Source of the DNA: Prevotella melaninogenica
GTDB taxonomy: Bacteria > Bacteroidota > Bacteroidia > Bacteroidales > Bacteroidaceae
Direction of reading: 5' to 3'
Length of the DNA stretch: 64,000 bases
Assembly (NCBI RefSeq): GCF_013267595.1
Contig: NZ_CP054011.1
Span: 1,130,147-1,194,146 of the forward strand
This document shows positions 25,506 through 34,800 of this stretch, one piece after another. The first letter of the stretch is position 1. Every line of letters starts with the position of its first letter. The position numbers and the translations under genes are program-made. Under the pieces are notes generated by a model. It saw only the letters and a list, made by a program, of their open reading frames with translations, did no database searches and was not told where the DNA came from.

Positions 25506-26027
25506 CTATCGCCTCATTGTCAGCACAACTTCTTTTCCTTTCTCCAGATTTACAGTTCCACTATAAACCATATTGCCCTTGCTGATTTGTTTGTCAGCGG
25601 TAGTATGATATACTTCCAGTTGATAATTACCAGAAACGATATTCTGCATTTTGAAGTCGACATCATAGCGACAGAGGCAGTTTGTCATCATATCCTTGTC
25701 AGGATACAGGACGAGGATAATCTTCCCCTCACTGCTGCTTACTCCTACATGGAACAGGTCTATAGCACAGTTATCCATAAAGTCTGCAAAGCGTGCATTG
25801 ACAATATTATCCTCACCGAGTGAGAGGCGCAACACAGACTTCTGTCCTACAAAACTATTATAGTACTCAGGACGAGAATCCAACAAGGAAGCAGAAGCCT
25901 TGCAGCCTGACGACTTTACATCACTTACTCCAATACTTCCAACAACAGCGTTTTCCGTTGAACAAGATAACATCAACACTGATAGGCAGAATATAGCCAA
26001 ACAATTAATAGATCTCCAATGTTTCAT
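25506..26027 (-). CDS. Hypothetical lipoprotein
   Basis: A 173-residue protein with a type II signal peptide, lipobox LMLSC (Cys22) followed by STEN. The mature part is beta-rich with two Cys that could bridge (NCAID, NCLCRYD). It resembles small Bacteroidales outer-membrane lipoproteins with an Ig-like fold, but no family was recognised. It lies convergent to the I9-like gene. Confidence 0.65.
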   Translation of the reverse strand: MKHWRSINCLAIFCLSVLMLSCSTENAVVGSIGVSDVKSSGCKASASLLDSRPEYYNSFVGQKSVLRLSLGEDNIVNARFADFMDNCAIDLFHVGVSSSEGKIILVLYPDKDMMTNCLCRYDVDFKMQNIVSGNYQLEVYHTTADKQISKGNMVYSGTVNLEKGKEVVLTMRR

Positions 26028-26190
26028 TCTTATTTCTATTTAAAAGTTAGTTAATCAAGATAATACACGGCAAATATATAAAAAAAACTTCAAGTCTCCA
26101 AGCAATAGACTATAAAATTTAGAAACCTTGGAGAAGAGTTAATCTAAATATAACGAAATCTTATTCTTTGTCCGCTGAGGAATTTATAAA

Positions 26191-26217
26191 ACAAAGACAG
26201 CATAATGCAGTTGCAAT
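26191..26217 (+). pseudogene. Decayed copy of the I9-like gene 3' end
   Basis: CAAAGACAGCATAATGCAGTT and the following GCAATA match the last codons of the I9-like gene (25329-25358 region) with two changes in 27 bases. No upstream part of the gene is recognisable, so this is a remnant of a duplication or rearrangement. Confidence 0.6.
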
Positions 26218-26251
26218 AGGACAGACGCAATTCATAATTCATAATTCAAAG

Positions 26252-26363
26252 TTCATAATTATGATTACCGTTGTCTGCTGTATTTATAACTGTGGATGAA
26301 GATAGGAATTCATAATTATGATTACCGTTGTCTGCTGTATTTATTACTGTGGATGAAGATAGG
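26252..26363. repeat. Tandem repeat, two 55-bp units, 57-bp period
   Basis: Units 26252-26306 and 26309-26363, both starting TTCATAATTATGATTACCG and ending GTGGATGAAGATAGG, differ at one base (ATAACTG versus ATTACTG). Short TTCATAATT repeats precede them (26230-26260). Confidence 0.9.
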
Positions 26364-26414
26364 GTAACTCTAAGAGAAAACAGAAAGCAAACTTTATGAA
26401 TGGAACTAAGCCTT

Positions 26415-26470
26415 CGCACGATATGTGCGGAGCCTCCGCACATGTTGTGTTGATGCTCCGCACATATTTT
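26415..26470. repeat. GTGCGGAG palindrome
   Basis: ATGTGCGGAG (26423-26432) and CTCCGCACAT (26434-26443) form a 10-bp palindrome; TGATGCTCCGCACAT follows. A related sequence (GTGCGGAGCATCA, GATGTGCGGAG) lies at about 54039-54067. Confidence 0.7.
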
Positions 26471-26506
26471 GTTGAGGGTTTAAACGTAAGCTCTCTACCC
26501 ACTCTT

Positions 26507-27712
26507 TTACTGCACAGGGGCTTGTGCATAGACCTTCAAGCCGAACTCATTGGCATAGGCATAGACGTGTTCGAGGATGTCTGCCATGGCATGCTCGTAA
26601 GGAATCCAGTCTTTCTGACGTAGGAAGAAGTAAAGTTCCATAGGGATACCCGCCTGTGTTGCCTCCAATTGACGTACGAGGAGAGGCATCTTCGTATTGA
26701 CATCCTCACGCTTGGCAAGGTAATGCTCCATATAACGACGGAAGAGAGCAGTCGTCACAACCTCACCCTTTAGGTTGTCCGCCTTAGCAAGTCCCTTATC
26801 AATTAGCTGTTGTTTGAGTCCATCGTCAGCAATACGAATGCTGCGAACATCAAAATAAATCATCTTCTTGACCCTTTGTCCCTCTACATCTTCCACTCCT
26901 TTCCAGTTTTGGAACATTCCACTAACTAATGTAAGAGGCGGTACGGTGGTAATCGTATTATCTGATTGACGAATCTTTACAGTTGTGAGTGTGATATCAA
27001 TGACCGTTCCATCCACGAAGCCGCCAGGTAGAGTAATACGGTCACCAATATGTATCATCTCGTTACTCGTCAGTCGGACACCAGCAACAAGACCATCAAT
27101 CGTGTCCTTAAAGACTAACATAAGAACGGCAGAGGTTGCTCCTAAGCCAGCCAACAACGTCATCGGACTACGATTAATAAGGATTCCAACCACCACAATC
27201 ACAGCAATAAAGATAGCAAGAATCTTCAATACGCCACAGAAAGACTTAAGATAAAGGCTCGTCGAGTCACCGGGTTTTGTGTTGAGATAGCGCAGGCGGT
27301 CGATGAGTTTCGTCACGAGTCGCGTCGTTGCTACGGTAAGATAGACAGCAGTTATTCGTGTCAAAGCCACCTGAACAACATGGTACTGATAGAAGACAAG
27401 CGGCATCAACTGCCATATCACCAAGGCAGGGACAATGTGGCAGGCTGTGCGCAGCACTTGATGGTCAAGGACTACATCGTCCCATCGAGCTTGCGTACGC
27501 TTTACCAGACGAAGAACAAGGGGAACGAATAAGTATTTACAGATTCGTTCGGCAATAAAAGCCAACAAGATTGCTACTAATGTCAATAAGACATGACGCA
27601 ATACAGGAACGGTATGACCATGTACACCGATTGACTCAATAATATTCTCGACGAAGATTCTTATCTCTTCAAGAATGTCCTCAAGAAGATGATGGGGAAG
27701 CTTTGGTATCAT
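26507..27712 (-). CDS. Mechanosensitive channel, MscS family
   Basis: A 401-residue inner-membrane channel that opens under membrane tension. Five hydrophobic segments in the first ~190 residues are followed by the pore-lining helix region with LLAGLGATSAVLMLVFKDTI and the MscS beta domain (IHIGDRITLPGGFVDGTVID, TTVKIRQSDNTITTVPP). The C-terminal alpha/beta vestibule domain is present. It resembles the YbdG/MscM type with a long C-terminus. The next gene on this strand is dacB upstream, separated by an AT-rich repeat. Confidence 0.9.
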   Translation of the reverse strand: MIPKLPHHLLEDILEEIRIFVENIIESIGVHGHTVPVLRHVLLTLVAILLAFIAERICKYLFVPLVLRLVKRTQARWDDVVLDHQVLRTACHIVPALVIWQLMPLVFYQYHVVQVALTRITAVYLTVATTRLVTKLIDRLRYLNTKPGDSTSLYLKSFCGVLKILAIFIAVIVVVGILINRSPMTLLAGLGATSAVLMLVFKDTIDGLVAGVRLTSNEMIHIGDRITLPGGFVDGTVIDITLTTVKIRQSDNTITTVPPLTLVSGMFQNWKGVEDVEGQRVKKMIYFDVRSIRIADDGLKQQLIDKGLAKADNLKGEVVTTALFRRYMEHYLAKREDVNTKMPLLVRQLEATQAGIPMELYFFLRQKDWIPYEHAMADILEHVYAYANEFGLKVYAQAPVQ

Positions 27713-27744
27713 AAATTCTTTTCTTTTTAAAGGGTTATTGGACT

Positions 27745-27815
27745 TATTGGGCTAATAAGGCTAATTGGGCTAATTGGGCTAATAAGGCTAATTAGCCTAA
27801 TAAGCCTTATTGACA
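27745..27815. repeat. GGCTAATTGGGCTAATAAGG repeat
   Basis: Short tandem units of the type GGCTAATTGGGCTAAT/AAGGCTAATTAGCCTAATAAG between mscS and dacB. The same motif recurs at 29640-29695. Some of it pairs as hairpins (GGCTAATTAGCC). Confidence 0.8.
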
Positions 27816-29135
27816 CAACGCCACACAAATCTTGTTTTGGAAATTGCGCATTGGTCCATTGCTGAGTCCACCATTATTAATAATAGAGAAACAAAGCAAA
27901 TGACCGTTGGAAGCAGTGAGATAACCCGCAAGTGAGCTGACACCCTTCACCGTACCAGTCTTTGCACGTACGTTGCCAGCTGCTGCCGTACCACGCATTC
28001 GGTTCCTCAAAGTTCCGTCTACACCAGCTATCGGCTGTGCTTCAAGATAGGCACTATAGATATCAGGGTGCTGATAAGCGTAGCGCAAGAGCTTTGTTTC
28101 GAGTTCGGCACTGACATAATTGTATAAAGACAAACCAGAACCGTCAGCAACATTATAATCACGAGGATTCAGTCCGATACGGCTAAAGAGTGCGTTCTCA
28201 TACTGGCGAGCAGACTTTGCACCTGCCCATCGTGTACCACCATTAGCAGCCAACTGATAGAACATAGACTCAGCATAGAGGTTGTCACTCACCTTCATCA
28301 TACGATGGAGAACCTGACGAATAGAGTGTGTACGTGTCGTTAGCAACTGTGCATCAGTTGGTAGCTGACGTTCGCCAGTAGAACCATTCACCGACACACC
28401 CATATCTTCTAACTTACGAGAGAAACGATAGGTGAATTCGTCCTTACCATCAACCAACAAAGGGGAGAGATTAGGATTCTTATCATCCCAACACCACCCC
28501 TCGCCCAAACGGTCACGATCCTTAAAAGAGAGGTCGGCATAGACACTGCCTTCTATCGTCTTGATACCTAAGTCACGTACGGCACGTGCCATCTCTGTCA
28601 CATCCGAAGAAGAGAGCATTGGGTCCATACCACCAACACAATAGAGGTCGCCACGCAATACTTGCGTAGAGTCGTCGATTACACCCGTATAGTAAAGGTT
28701 TGTCTTAAAGTCATAATCAGCCCCGAGTTTATCCAATGTTGCAATAGCAGTAACACACTTCATCGTAGAAGCTGGGCGCATGTGAAGACGTTCACGGAAC
28801 TGATAGACAGGTACATCATCCGTCAAATCCCATACCATCACACTTGTTTGCACCGTTTCTAAAAGCGGACTTCGGAGTATAACATCCAATCGGGCAGTGA
28901 TATTCTCCTTCCAACTAAGACGACTATCAGTGGTAAAAGCAGGGATAATACTATCGGTATCTTCCTCTTCTTCGCTGACATCATTAGCAGTAGAAGTCAC
29001 CTTAGGTTGAACAGCTGTAACTGCTTTCGGATGGAGTATATTCGCAACCTCCGTACTATCTAAATATACCTGTGCCTGTGTAGGCAGACTCAATACGACA
29101 CCAAAGATCAATGCCGATAAGTATTTTAATTTCAT
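27807..29135 (-). CDS. dacB: D-Ala-D-Ala carboxypeptidase/endopeptidase (PBP4)
   Basis: A 442-residue periplasmic class C penicillin-binding protein that trims peptidoglycan peptides. Signal peptide ends near LPTQAQ. Active-site motifs: PASTMK (Ser123, Lys126), SDNLYAE (SxN) and RAKTGTVKG (KTG). The Asp/Glu-rich segment at residues 54-61 is a linker. Its start overlaps the stop of the PH-domain gene by four bases (ATGA), so they are co-transcribed. Confidence 0.94.
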   Translation of the reverse strand: MKLKYLSALIFGVVLSLPTQAQVYLDSTEVANILHPKAVTAVQPKVTSTANDVSEEEEDTDSIIPAFTTDSRLSWKENITARLDVILRSPLLETVQTSVMVWDLTDDVPVYQFRERLHMRPASTMKCVTAIATLDKLGADYDFKTNLYYTGVIDDSTQVLRGDLYCVGGMDPMLSSSDVTEMARAVRDLGIKTIEGSVYADLSFKDRDRLGEGWCWDDKNPNLSPLLVDGKDEFTYRFSRKLEDMGVSVNGSTGERQLPTDAQLLTTRTHSIRQVLHRMMKVSDNLYAESMFYQLAANGGTRWAGAKSARQYENALFSRIGLNPRDYNVADGSGLSLYNYVSAELETKLLRYAYQHPDIYSAYLEAQPIAGVDGTLRNRMRGTAAAGNVRAKTGTVKGVSSLAGYLTASNGHLLCFSIINNGGLSNGPMRNFQNKICVALCQ

Positions 29136-29539
29136 ACCTCGTTATCTTTCTTTTCTAATCGTTTTTTCAGTGCTGACAAAAAGTTATCAACATTATCAGG
29201 CTGTACGCTGACAACACTGCCATTCATCATCTCTAACAATGCATAATAACCGAGACGAAAGGCAAACGGCCGTTTCTCAATAGTCTTCACATCACTGAGC
29301 AAAACACGCTTTGTCAGTCCAACTCGTCCTGTCTTCACCAACAGAACACCATCATCAGTCAATACATATTTAGTATGAATGGCACGATCAACGGCTCTTA
29401 TCGTCACAACAATAAGCAAGAAGCCTAATACAACCATCAGACTATTCGTACGATGCCAAAGACAGAAGAAGGCAGCAAGGGCAAAAACCACGATGGCTCC
29501 CATGTCATTTATCGTCACTTTATGTTGGAAAGTTCTCAT
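29132..29539 (-). CDS. Bacterial PH-domain membrane protein
   Basis: A 135-residue protein with two hydrophobic helices (about residues 12-28 and 33-47) and a C-terminal PH-like beta domain (YVLTDDGVLLVKTG...VLLSDVKTIEKRPF...LGYYALLEMMNGSVVSVQPDN). Its role is unknown; coupled to dacB by a four-base overlap. Confidence 0.72.
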   Translation of the reverse strand: MRTFQHKVTINDMGAIVVFALAAFFCLWHRTNSLMVVLGFLLIVVTIRAVDRAIHTKYVLTDDGVLLVKTGRVGLTKRVLLSDVKTIEKRPFAFRLGYYALLEMMNGSVVSVQPDNVDNFLSALKKRLEKKDNEV

Positions 29540-29589
29540 ATTAACTGCAAAAGTACAAAAAAAAGCCTTTGTACGTCAATATATTACAT

Positions 29590-29626
29590 AAAAAGATAAT
29601 GGCAACCAACGAGTGGTTGCCATTAT
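29590..29626 (-). terminator. Terminator of ddh
   Basis: 13-bp perfect stem ATAATGGCAACCA (29596-29608) / TGGTTGCCATTAT (29614-29626), 5-base loop; the minus strand continues with CTTTTTATG. Confidence 0.85.
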
Positions 29627-29637
29627 TAAGGGGAGGG

Positions 29638-29695
29638 AATTGGGCTTATTAGCCTAATTGGACTAATAAGGCTAATAAGACTAATAGCCTTAAAC
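29638..29695. repeat. GGCTTATTAGCCTAATTGG repeat, second copy
   Basis: GGGCTTATTAGCCTAATTGG and AATAAGGCTAATAAGACTAA units, of the same family as 27745-27815. It overlaps the last codons of ddh (stop at 29690). Confidence 0.75.
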
Positions 29696-30589
29696 CAAAG
29701 TTGCAATAATATCCTCGCGGTTACCTGGAAGCATATCAATGACTGGAATCTCAGGCATTGTATAGCATCCAGGAGCAAGGCGCATACTTGCACGTGCCAC
29801 GTTAACAAGCACCTGTGCTGTGAGCGCAGGGTTATTGATAGACATATCGAAAGAGAAGTGCTGGTTGTGGGTCTTACCACTCACACCCTTACGAGTCATG
29901 TGAACGCCATGACCAACATCGTTCAAAGCTGCAACGCTTGGTACTGCAAATACGTGTAGCTCGTCGTGTGCAAAGTAGTCGTCAGCCTTAAGTTCCTTTG
30001 TTACGTCCTCAAGCTTAGCACCCTCTTCTAACTCAACATAGACCATACGACGGTGGATTCCCTCACCGAGAGGGATAGTCATTGACAATGCCTCCTTAAC
30101 GCCCTTCTTGCTACGAGCCACTACAGAGTGACCCATTGAACGACCTGGACCAAAGTTGGTATAAGAAAGACCTTCTGGTGCGAGGCTCTCTAACAAGATA
30201 CGAACGATAGAGTCTGAACCTGGATCCCAACCTGCAGAGATAACACTAACGGTATTAGTGCGCTTGTTGTTCTCCATCTGCTTGGTGCGATAGTCAAGGA
30301 TTGAACCGTGAATATCAAAAGAGTCTACAGTATTAATACCCAATGCAGAAATCTTCTCAGCATATTCTGGACAGCTACGAGTTGGTGCAGCGAGAATAGC
30401 CACATCAACATCTTTCAACTTTGTTATATCATCAACAACCTCGTATGGGGTCAGTTCCAATGGTTTATCCTTGTCACCCTGACGGCGAACGATACCTGCA
30501 ATCTCAAAATCCTTTGCTGCTTCAAGTGCCTGAACACTGTAAACACCAATGTTACCATAGCCAACGACGGCTGCTCTAATCTTTTTCAT
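29690..30589 (-). CDS. ddh: meso-Diaminopimelate D-dehydrogenase
   Basis: A 299-residue NADPH-dependent enzyme that aminates L-2-amino-6-oxopimelate (tetrahydrodipicolinate) directly to meso-DAP, a one-step route to the peptidoglycan and lysine precursor. It shows the Rossmann motif VVGYGNIG at the N-terminus, the segment SAGWDPGSDSIVRILLE (substrate binding), FGPGRSMGHS and THNQHFSFD. The frame is open to 30631, but the -7 box TACTTTTG (30629-30636, minus) shows that ATG 30589 (MKKIRAAVV) is the start. Terminator downstream. Confidence 0.95.
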   Translation of the reverse strand: MKKIRAAVVGYGNIGVYSVQALEAAKDFEIAGIVRRQGDKDKPLELTPYEVVDDITKLKDVDVAILAAPTRSCPEYAEKISALGINTVDSFDIHGSILDYRTKQMENNKRTNTVSVISAGWDPGSDSIVRILLESLAPEGLSYTNFGPGRSMGHSVVARSKKGVKEALSMTIPLGEGIHRRMVYVELEEGAKLEDVTKELKADDYFAHDELHVFAVPSVAALNDVGHGVHMTRKGVSGKTHNQHFSFDMSINNPALTAQVLVNVARASMRLAPGCYTMPEIPVIDMLPGNREDIIATLV

Positions 30590-30628
30590 ATTCTTTACCT
30601 TTAACAGTTTAGTTCTCGTTATCTCCTG

Positions 30629-30636
30629 CAAAAGTA
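30629..30636 (-). promoter_or_regulatory. -7 box of ddh
   Basis: TACTTTTG on the minus strand, about 40 bases before the ATG. No good TTTG at the usual distance upstream. Confidence 0.55.
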
Positions 30637-30690
30637 ACGTTTTATTTAAAGAAAGTATAACACAAAAAGTATTTTAACATAATTATGTAG

Positions 30691-30733
30691 AAGCCTCACC
30701 CCCGACCCCTCTCCAAAAGGAGAGGGGAGTAAA
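30691..30733 (+). repeat. GC-rich palindromic repeat E (forward, type 2)
   Basis: GCCTCACCCCCGA, then palindrome CCCCTCTCC-AAAA-GGAGAGGGG, then AGTAAA. A variant of copies A-D. Confidence 0.88.
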
Positions 30734-30919
30734 CACTAAGATTCCCCTTGTAATCAGCCTACAAGTGGCAAAATTACGAGTTATCAGGTTTGTTACCTGC
30801 TATTTACGTATTTAACACTTTCTTATCTTTTATATTCATACAATTCGACTCATTATTAGACTATTACACAACATATTAAGCAACTTGAATAACGCCTCTC
30901 GCAAGCAATCGGCAAGCAT
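30734..30919. other. Non-coding spacer inside repeat pair E/F
   Basis: 186 bases, AT-rich, with no ORF or hairpin of note. By contrast the C/D pair encloses a gene here. Confidence 0.6.
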
Positions 30920-30972
30920 ATAGTACATTTTACTCCCCTCTCCTTTTGGAGAGGGGTTGGGGGTGAGGCTGC
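30920..30972 (-). repeat. GC-rich palindromic repeat F (reverse, type 2)
   Basis: AGTACATTTTA, then CCCCTCTCC-TTTT-GGAGAGGGG, then TTGGGGGTGAGGCTGC. Inverted partner of E. The inner flank AGTACATTTTACTCC matches the inner flank of copy D (AGTACATTCTACTCC). Confidence 0.88.
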
Positions 30973-31036
30973 TTTTTACACATCATACGCAATAAACTTT
31001 TATTTGTTACGTTATTAATTCTGTATATACAAAACC

Positions 31037-31052
31037 CCTTACCACGGTAAGG
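31037..31052 (+). promoter_or_regulatory. Short hairpin before ruvA
   Basis: CCTTACC-AC-GGTAAGG, a near-perfect palindrome ending 17 bases before the ruvA ATG. Its significance is unknown; it could affect translation or bind a regulator. Confidence 0.35.
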
Positions 31053-31068
31053 ATTATTTTATTAGATT

Positions 31069-31686
31069 ATGATTGAATACATCAGGGGCGAATTAGCTGA
31101 CCTGACACCTGCTTTGGCTGTTGTCGAGGCACATGGTGTGGGTTATGCACTGAACATTTCGCTTAATACTTATAGTGCCATACAGGGTAAGACTGCTGTG
31201 AAACTCTATGTGCACGAGGCTATTATGACAGGTGGACGCGACGATAACTATACGCTCTATGGCTTTGCCAATAAGCAGGAACGCTCGCTCTATCGACTGT
31301 TGATTACCGTTTCGGGGGTAGGTGCAAACACCGCACGTATGATTCTCTCATCACTGACACCTGCAGAACTCTGCAATGTCATTGCCAACGGTGATGAGAA
31401 GATGCTGAAGACGGTGAAAGGTATCGGACTCCGTACAGCACAACGTATCATCGTTGACTTGAAGGACAAGATTATGCAGAGCGGTATTGCAGACGAACTA
31501 CATGTTAGCAGCCAGCCTAACACTCCAACTGTCAACACTGCTATCAAGGACGAAGCGGTCAGTGCATTGACAATGCTGGGCTTCTCTCCTGCCCCATCAG
31601 CAAAGGTTGTTGTAAGCATCCTCGCTGAACAGCCAGACCTACCAGTGGAACAGGTTGTTAAGTTGGCGTTGAAGATGATTAAGTAG
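31069..31686 (+). CDS. ruvA: Holliday junction helicase subunit RuvA
   Basis: A 205-residue protein that binds four-way junctions and loads RuvB. The OB-fold N-terminus ([20 protein letters not shown]), the helix-hairpin-helix pairs ([36 protein letters not shown]) and the C-terminal RuvB-binding domain after a linker (residues 155-205) are all visible. Length is normal. It probably forms an operon with sov/sprA, 160 bases downstream, a common Bacteroidetes order. Confidence 0.96.
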   Translation: MIEYIRGELADLTPALAVVEAHGVGYALNISLNTYSAIQGKTAVKLYVHEAIMTGGRDDNYTLYGFANKQERSLYRLLITVSGVGANTARMILSSLTPAELCNVIANGDEKMLKTVKGIGLRTAQRIIVDLKDKIMQSGIADELHVSSQPNTPTVNTAIKDEAVSALTMLGFSPAPSAKVVVSILAEQPDLPVEQVVKLALKMIK

Positions 31687-31725
31687 AACCTCACCCCCGA
31701 CCCCTCTCCAAAAGAGAGGGGAGAG
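31687..31725 (+). repeat. GC-rich palindromic repeat G (forward, type 2)
   Basis: CCTCACCCCCGA, then CCCCTCTCC-AAAA-GAGAGGGG, then AGAGTGA. It starts at the ruvA stop codon. Partner of H. Confidence 0.85.
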
Positions 31726-31799
31726 TGATTACCGCCTACAACTGCACTTTACTGTATGTTAAGGCTTACCATTGGTTAGAACTATCCACCTTCTCCAAC

Positions 31800-31833
31800 A
31801 TATCCCCTCCTTTGGAGGGGCTTGGGGAGGTAT
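31800..31833 (-). repeat. GC-rich palindromic repeat H (reverse, divergent)
   Basis: ATCCCCTCC-TTT-GGAGGGGCTTGGGGAGGT: same layout as copy F but shorter stem. It lies in the 5' region of sov/sprA and is read through in its open frame. Confidence 0.75.
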
Positions 31834-31849
31834 AGAACCACTTATCTTC

Positions 31850-34800
31850 TTGAAAAGAAAGTATTACATATCCATCCTTATTATCACACTTCTCGGCAGT
31901 ATCGGACTGTTGAGCTGGGGACGCTCGGTATTTGGTTTTGCACCAATTGCAAAACTCGTCTATATGGTGGCACCACCAGATACGGTTAAGAAAGCGAAGC
32001 CTATTGAAGTGGAGATTGATGAGGAGACTATTCCTGACTCCTTGCTACACCCTCGTTGGAAGGTGCAGCGCACAACCCCGATTACATACGACGACCTCAA
32101 GGAGAACTCTACCGACCTTATCCGACCAGAGAATATGCGACAGACTGTGGAGTATAATGATTCGCTCGACCGCTATATCATTGGTTATAAAATTGGTAAG
32201 ACTTACGTGATGGCGCCGATTATGATGACGCCAGAGGAATATCGGAAGTGGACAGAGAAGCGTAGCTTTGCTGATTATTACCGCTCAAAGAATCAAGAAA
32301 TACTAAAGGAGAAAGGTAAGGATAAGTTTGACTTTACTGATATGCACTTCTCATTGGGGCCTGCTGAAAAGATATTCGGTCCTGGTGGTGTACGTATTAA
32401 GACACAGGGTTCGGCTGAGTTGAAGTTCGGCGCAAACATCAAGAACATTGATAACCCATCACTGCCTATCCGTAATCGTAAGACAACGGCAATGGACTTT
32501 GATGAGAAAATCAATGTCAACGTGAATGGTAAAGTGGGTGACAAGGTGAACATGAACCTTAACTACAACACTGATGCTACCTTCGACTTTGATACACAGA
32601 ACTTTAAACTAAGATATGAAGGTAAGGAAGACGAGATTATCAAACTCGTTGAGGGCGGTAATGTTACCTTCCCTTCAAACAACTCTCTCGTACAGGGAGC
32701 ATCTGCCCTCTTCGGTATTCGTACCGATATGCAGTTTGGTAAACTGAAGTTACAGACCGTATTATCACAGAAAAAGAGTTCTAACAAGAGCGTTAGTTCA
32801 CGTGGTGGCAAACAGCTTACACCATTTGAGATTGATGCTGCTGACTATGAAGAGAATCATCACTTCTTCCTCTCACAATATTTCCGCGACAACTATGACG
32901 CGGCTATGAAGTCATTGCCTAACCTCAAGACAGGTGTGACGATCAATCGTGTGGAGGTGTGGGTGACGAATAAGACTGGAACAACCAGTAACACGCGAAA
33001 CATTGTTGCACTTACCGACCTCGGTGAAAACAAGAAGATTAGCCGTACCGACCTATGGGAAACGGGTACTGGAACAGTCCCTACGAACAATGCCAATACA
33101 GAATACACCACTATTACACAGACCTACCCTGCTGCTCGTAACATAGACCAAGTGACGAGTATTCTTGATGGTGCAGGTCTTGTGGGTGGTAACGACTATG
33201 AAAAGTTAGCAAATGCCCGACTGCTCAATAGTTCTGAATACACGGTCAACAATACCTTGGGTTATATATCACTGAAAAGCGGTCTACAGACTGACCAAGT
33301 ATTGGCAATTGCCTACGAATATACCTATGGTGGCGTTACCTATCAGGTGGGTGAGTTTGCCAGCGACCGTACCAATATCAACGAGGCTCTCTTCGTCAAG
33401 TCATTGAAGAACACCAGCAATAATCCTAAGCAAGGAAACTGGGACTTGATGATGAAAAACGTGTATTATCTCGCTTCTAACATTGAGCGCGATAAGTTCC
33501 GCCTTGACGTGAAGTATCAGAGTGATACGACAGGTGTCTATCTGTCATACATTCCAGAACCGCAAGTAAAGAACCAAACGCTCATCAAACTTCTCAATGC
33601 TGACCGATTGGATAACAATAACAATCCACATTCCAATGGTTATTTTGATTACGTTGAGGGATATACTATCAGCAACGGACGTGTGTTCTTCCCTATGGCT
33701 GAACCTTTCGGTAATGGACTTCGGAAAGCATTGACAGATAAGGGTGTTACTACAGCTATTGCAAATAAATACGTTTTCGAGCAACTCTATGATTCTACAA
33801 AGACTATCGCTAAGCAGATTGCCGAGAAGGATAAGTTCATACTCGTTGGCCAGTATCGTGGCTCAGCGGCAAATGTTATCTCCCTTGGAGCCTATAACGT
33901 TCCACAGGGTTCAGTAATAGTAACTGCGGGCGGTGTGACCTTGAATGAGGGTTCTGACTATAGCGTTGATTACAGTGCTGGTGAGGTGACAATCCTTAAT
34001 CAGAGTATTATCGATGCAGGTACAGCAGTCAATGTATCATTAGAAAGCCAGAGTGCTTATCAACAGGAGCGTAAAACGATGATTGGTGTAAACTGGGAGT
34101 ACGACTTCTCGAAGGACTTCCAGATTGGTGGTACCTTCATGCACCTCTCTGAACAACCGTTGACAACTAAGGTGAATATGGGTTCTGAACCTCTCAACAA
34201 CACCATTTGGGGATTGAACATCAATTGGAAGAAAGAGAGTCAGTGGCTTACAAATATGCTCAACAGGATTCCATTCCTGCACGTAACCCAGCCTTCTTAC
34301 ATCACCTTCTCTGCTGAGTTTGCACAGTTATTGGCTGGCCAGAGCAAGGGAACACAGGACAACGCTTCTTATCTCGATGATTTTGAGGGATCGAAGACAA
34401 CCATCGACGTAAGTCAGCCTACCTCTTGGATTATCTCCAGTGTACCATCAGACTTCCCTGAGTATTCAGATAAGACAAGCCTTCGCAGCGGCTTCAACCG
34501 AAGTCTTTTGGCATGGTACACTATCGACCCACTCTTCACTCGTCGTAGTAGTTCGCTGACTCCAGGACACATCAAGAGTGACCTCGAACAGCTCTCTAAT
34601 CACTATGTACGCGAGATCCCAGTCAGCGAATTATTCCCAATTCGGGACCGAAACTACAGTGGTTCTACCTCAACATTGAATATTCTAAATCTCGCTTACT
34701 ACCCTTCTGAGCGTGGACCTTATAACTTCAATCCAAATATTAACGTTAACGGACACCTCACGAATCCTACTGGAACATGGGGCGGTATGATGCGTAAGTT

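Noticed and set aside
25461..25823. 120-codon + strand ORF opposite the lipoprotein gene
   Set aside because: Antisense to a gene with a clear lipoprotein signal; no start signals.
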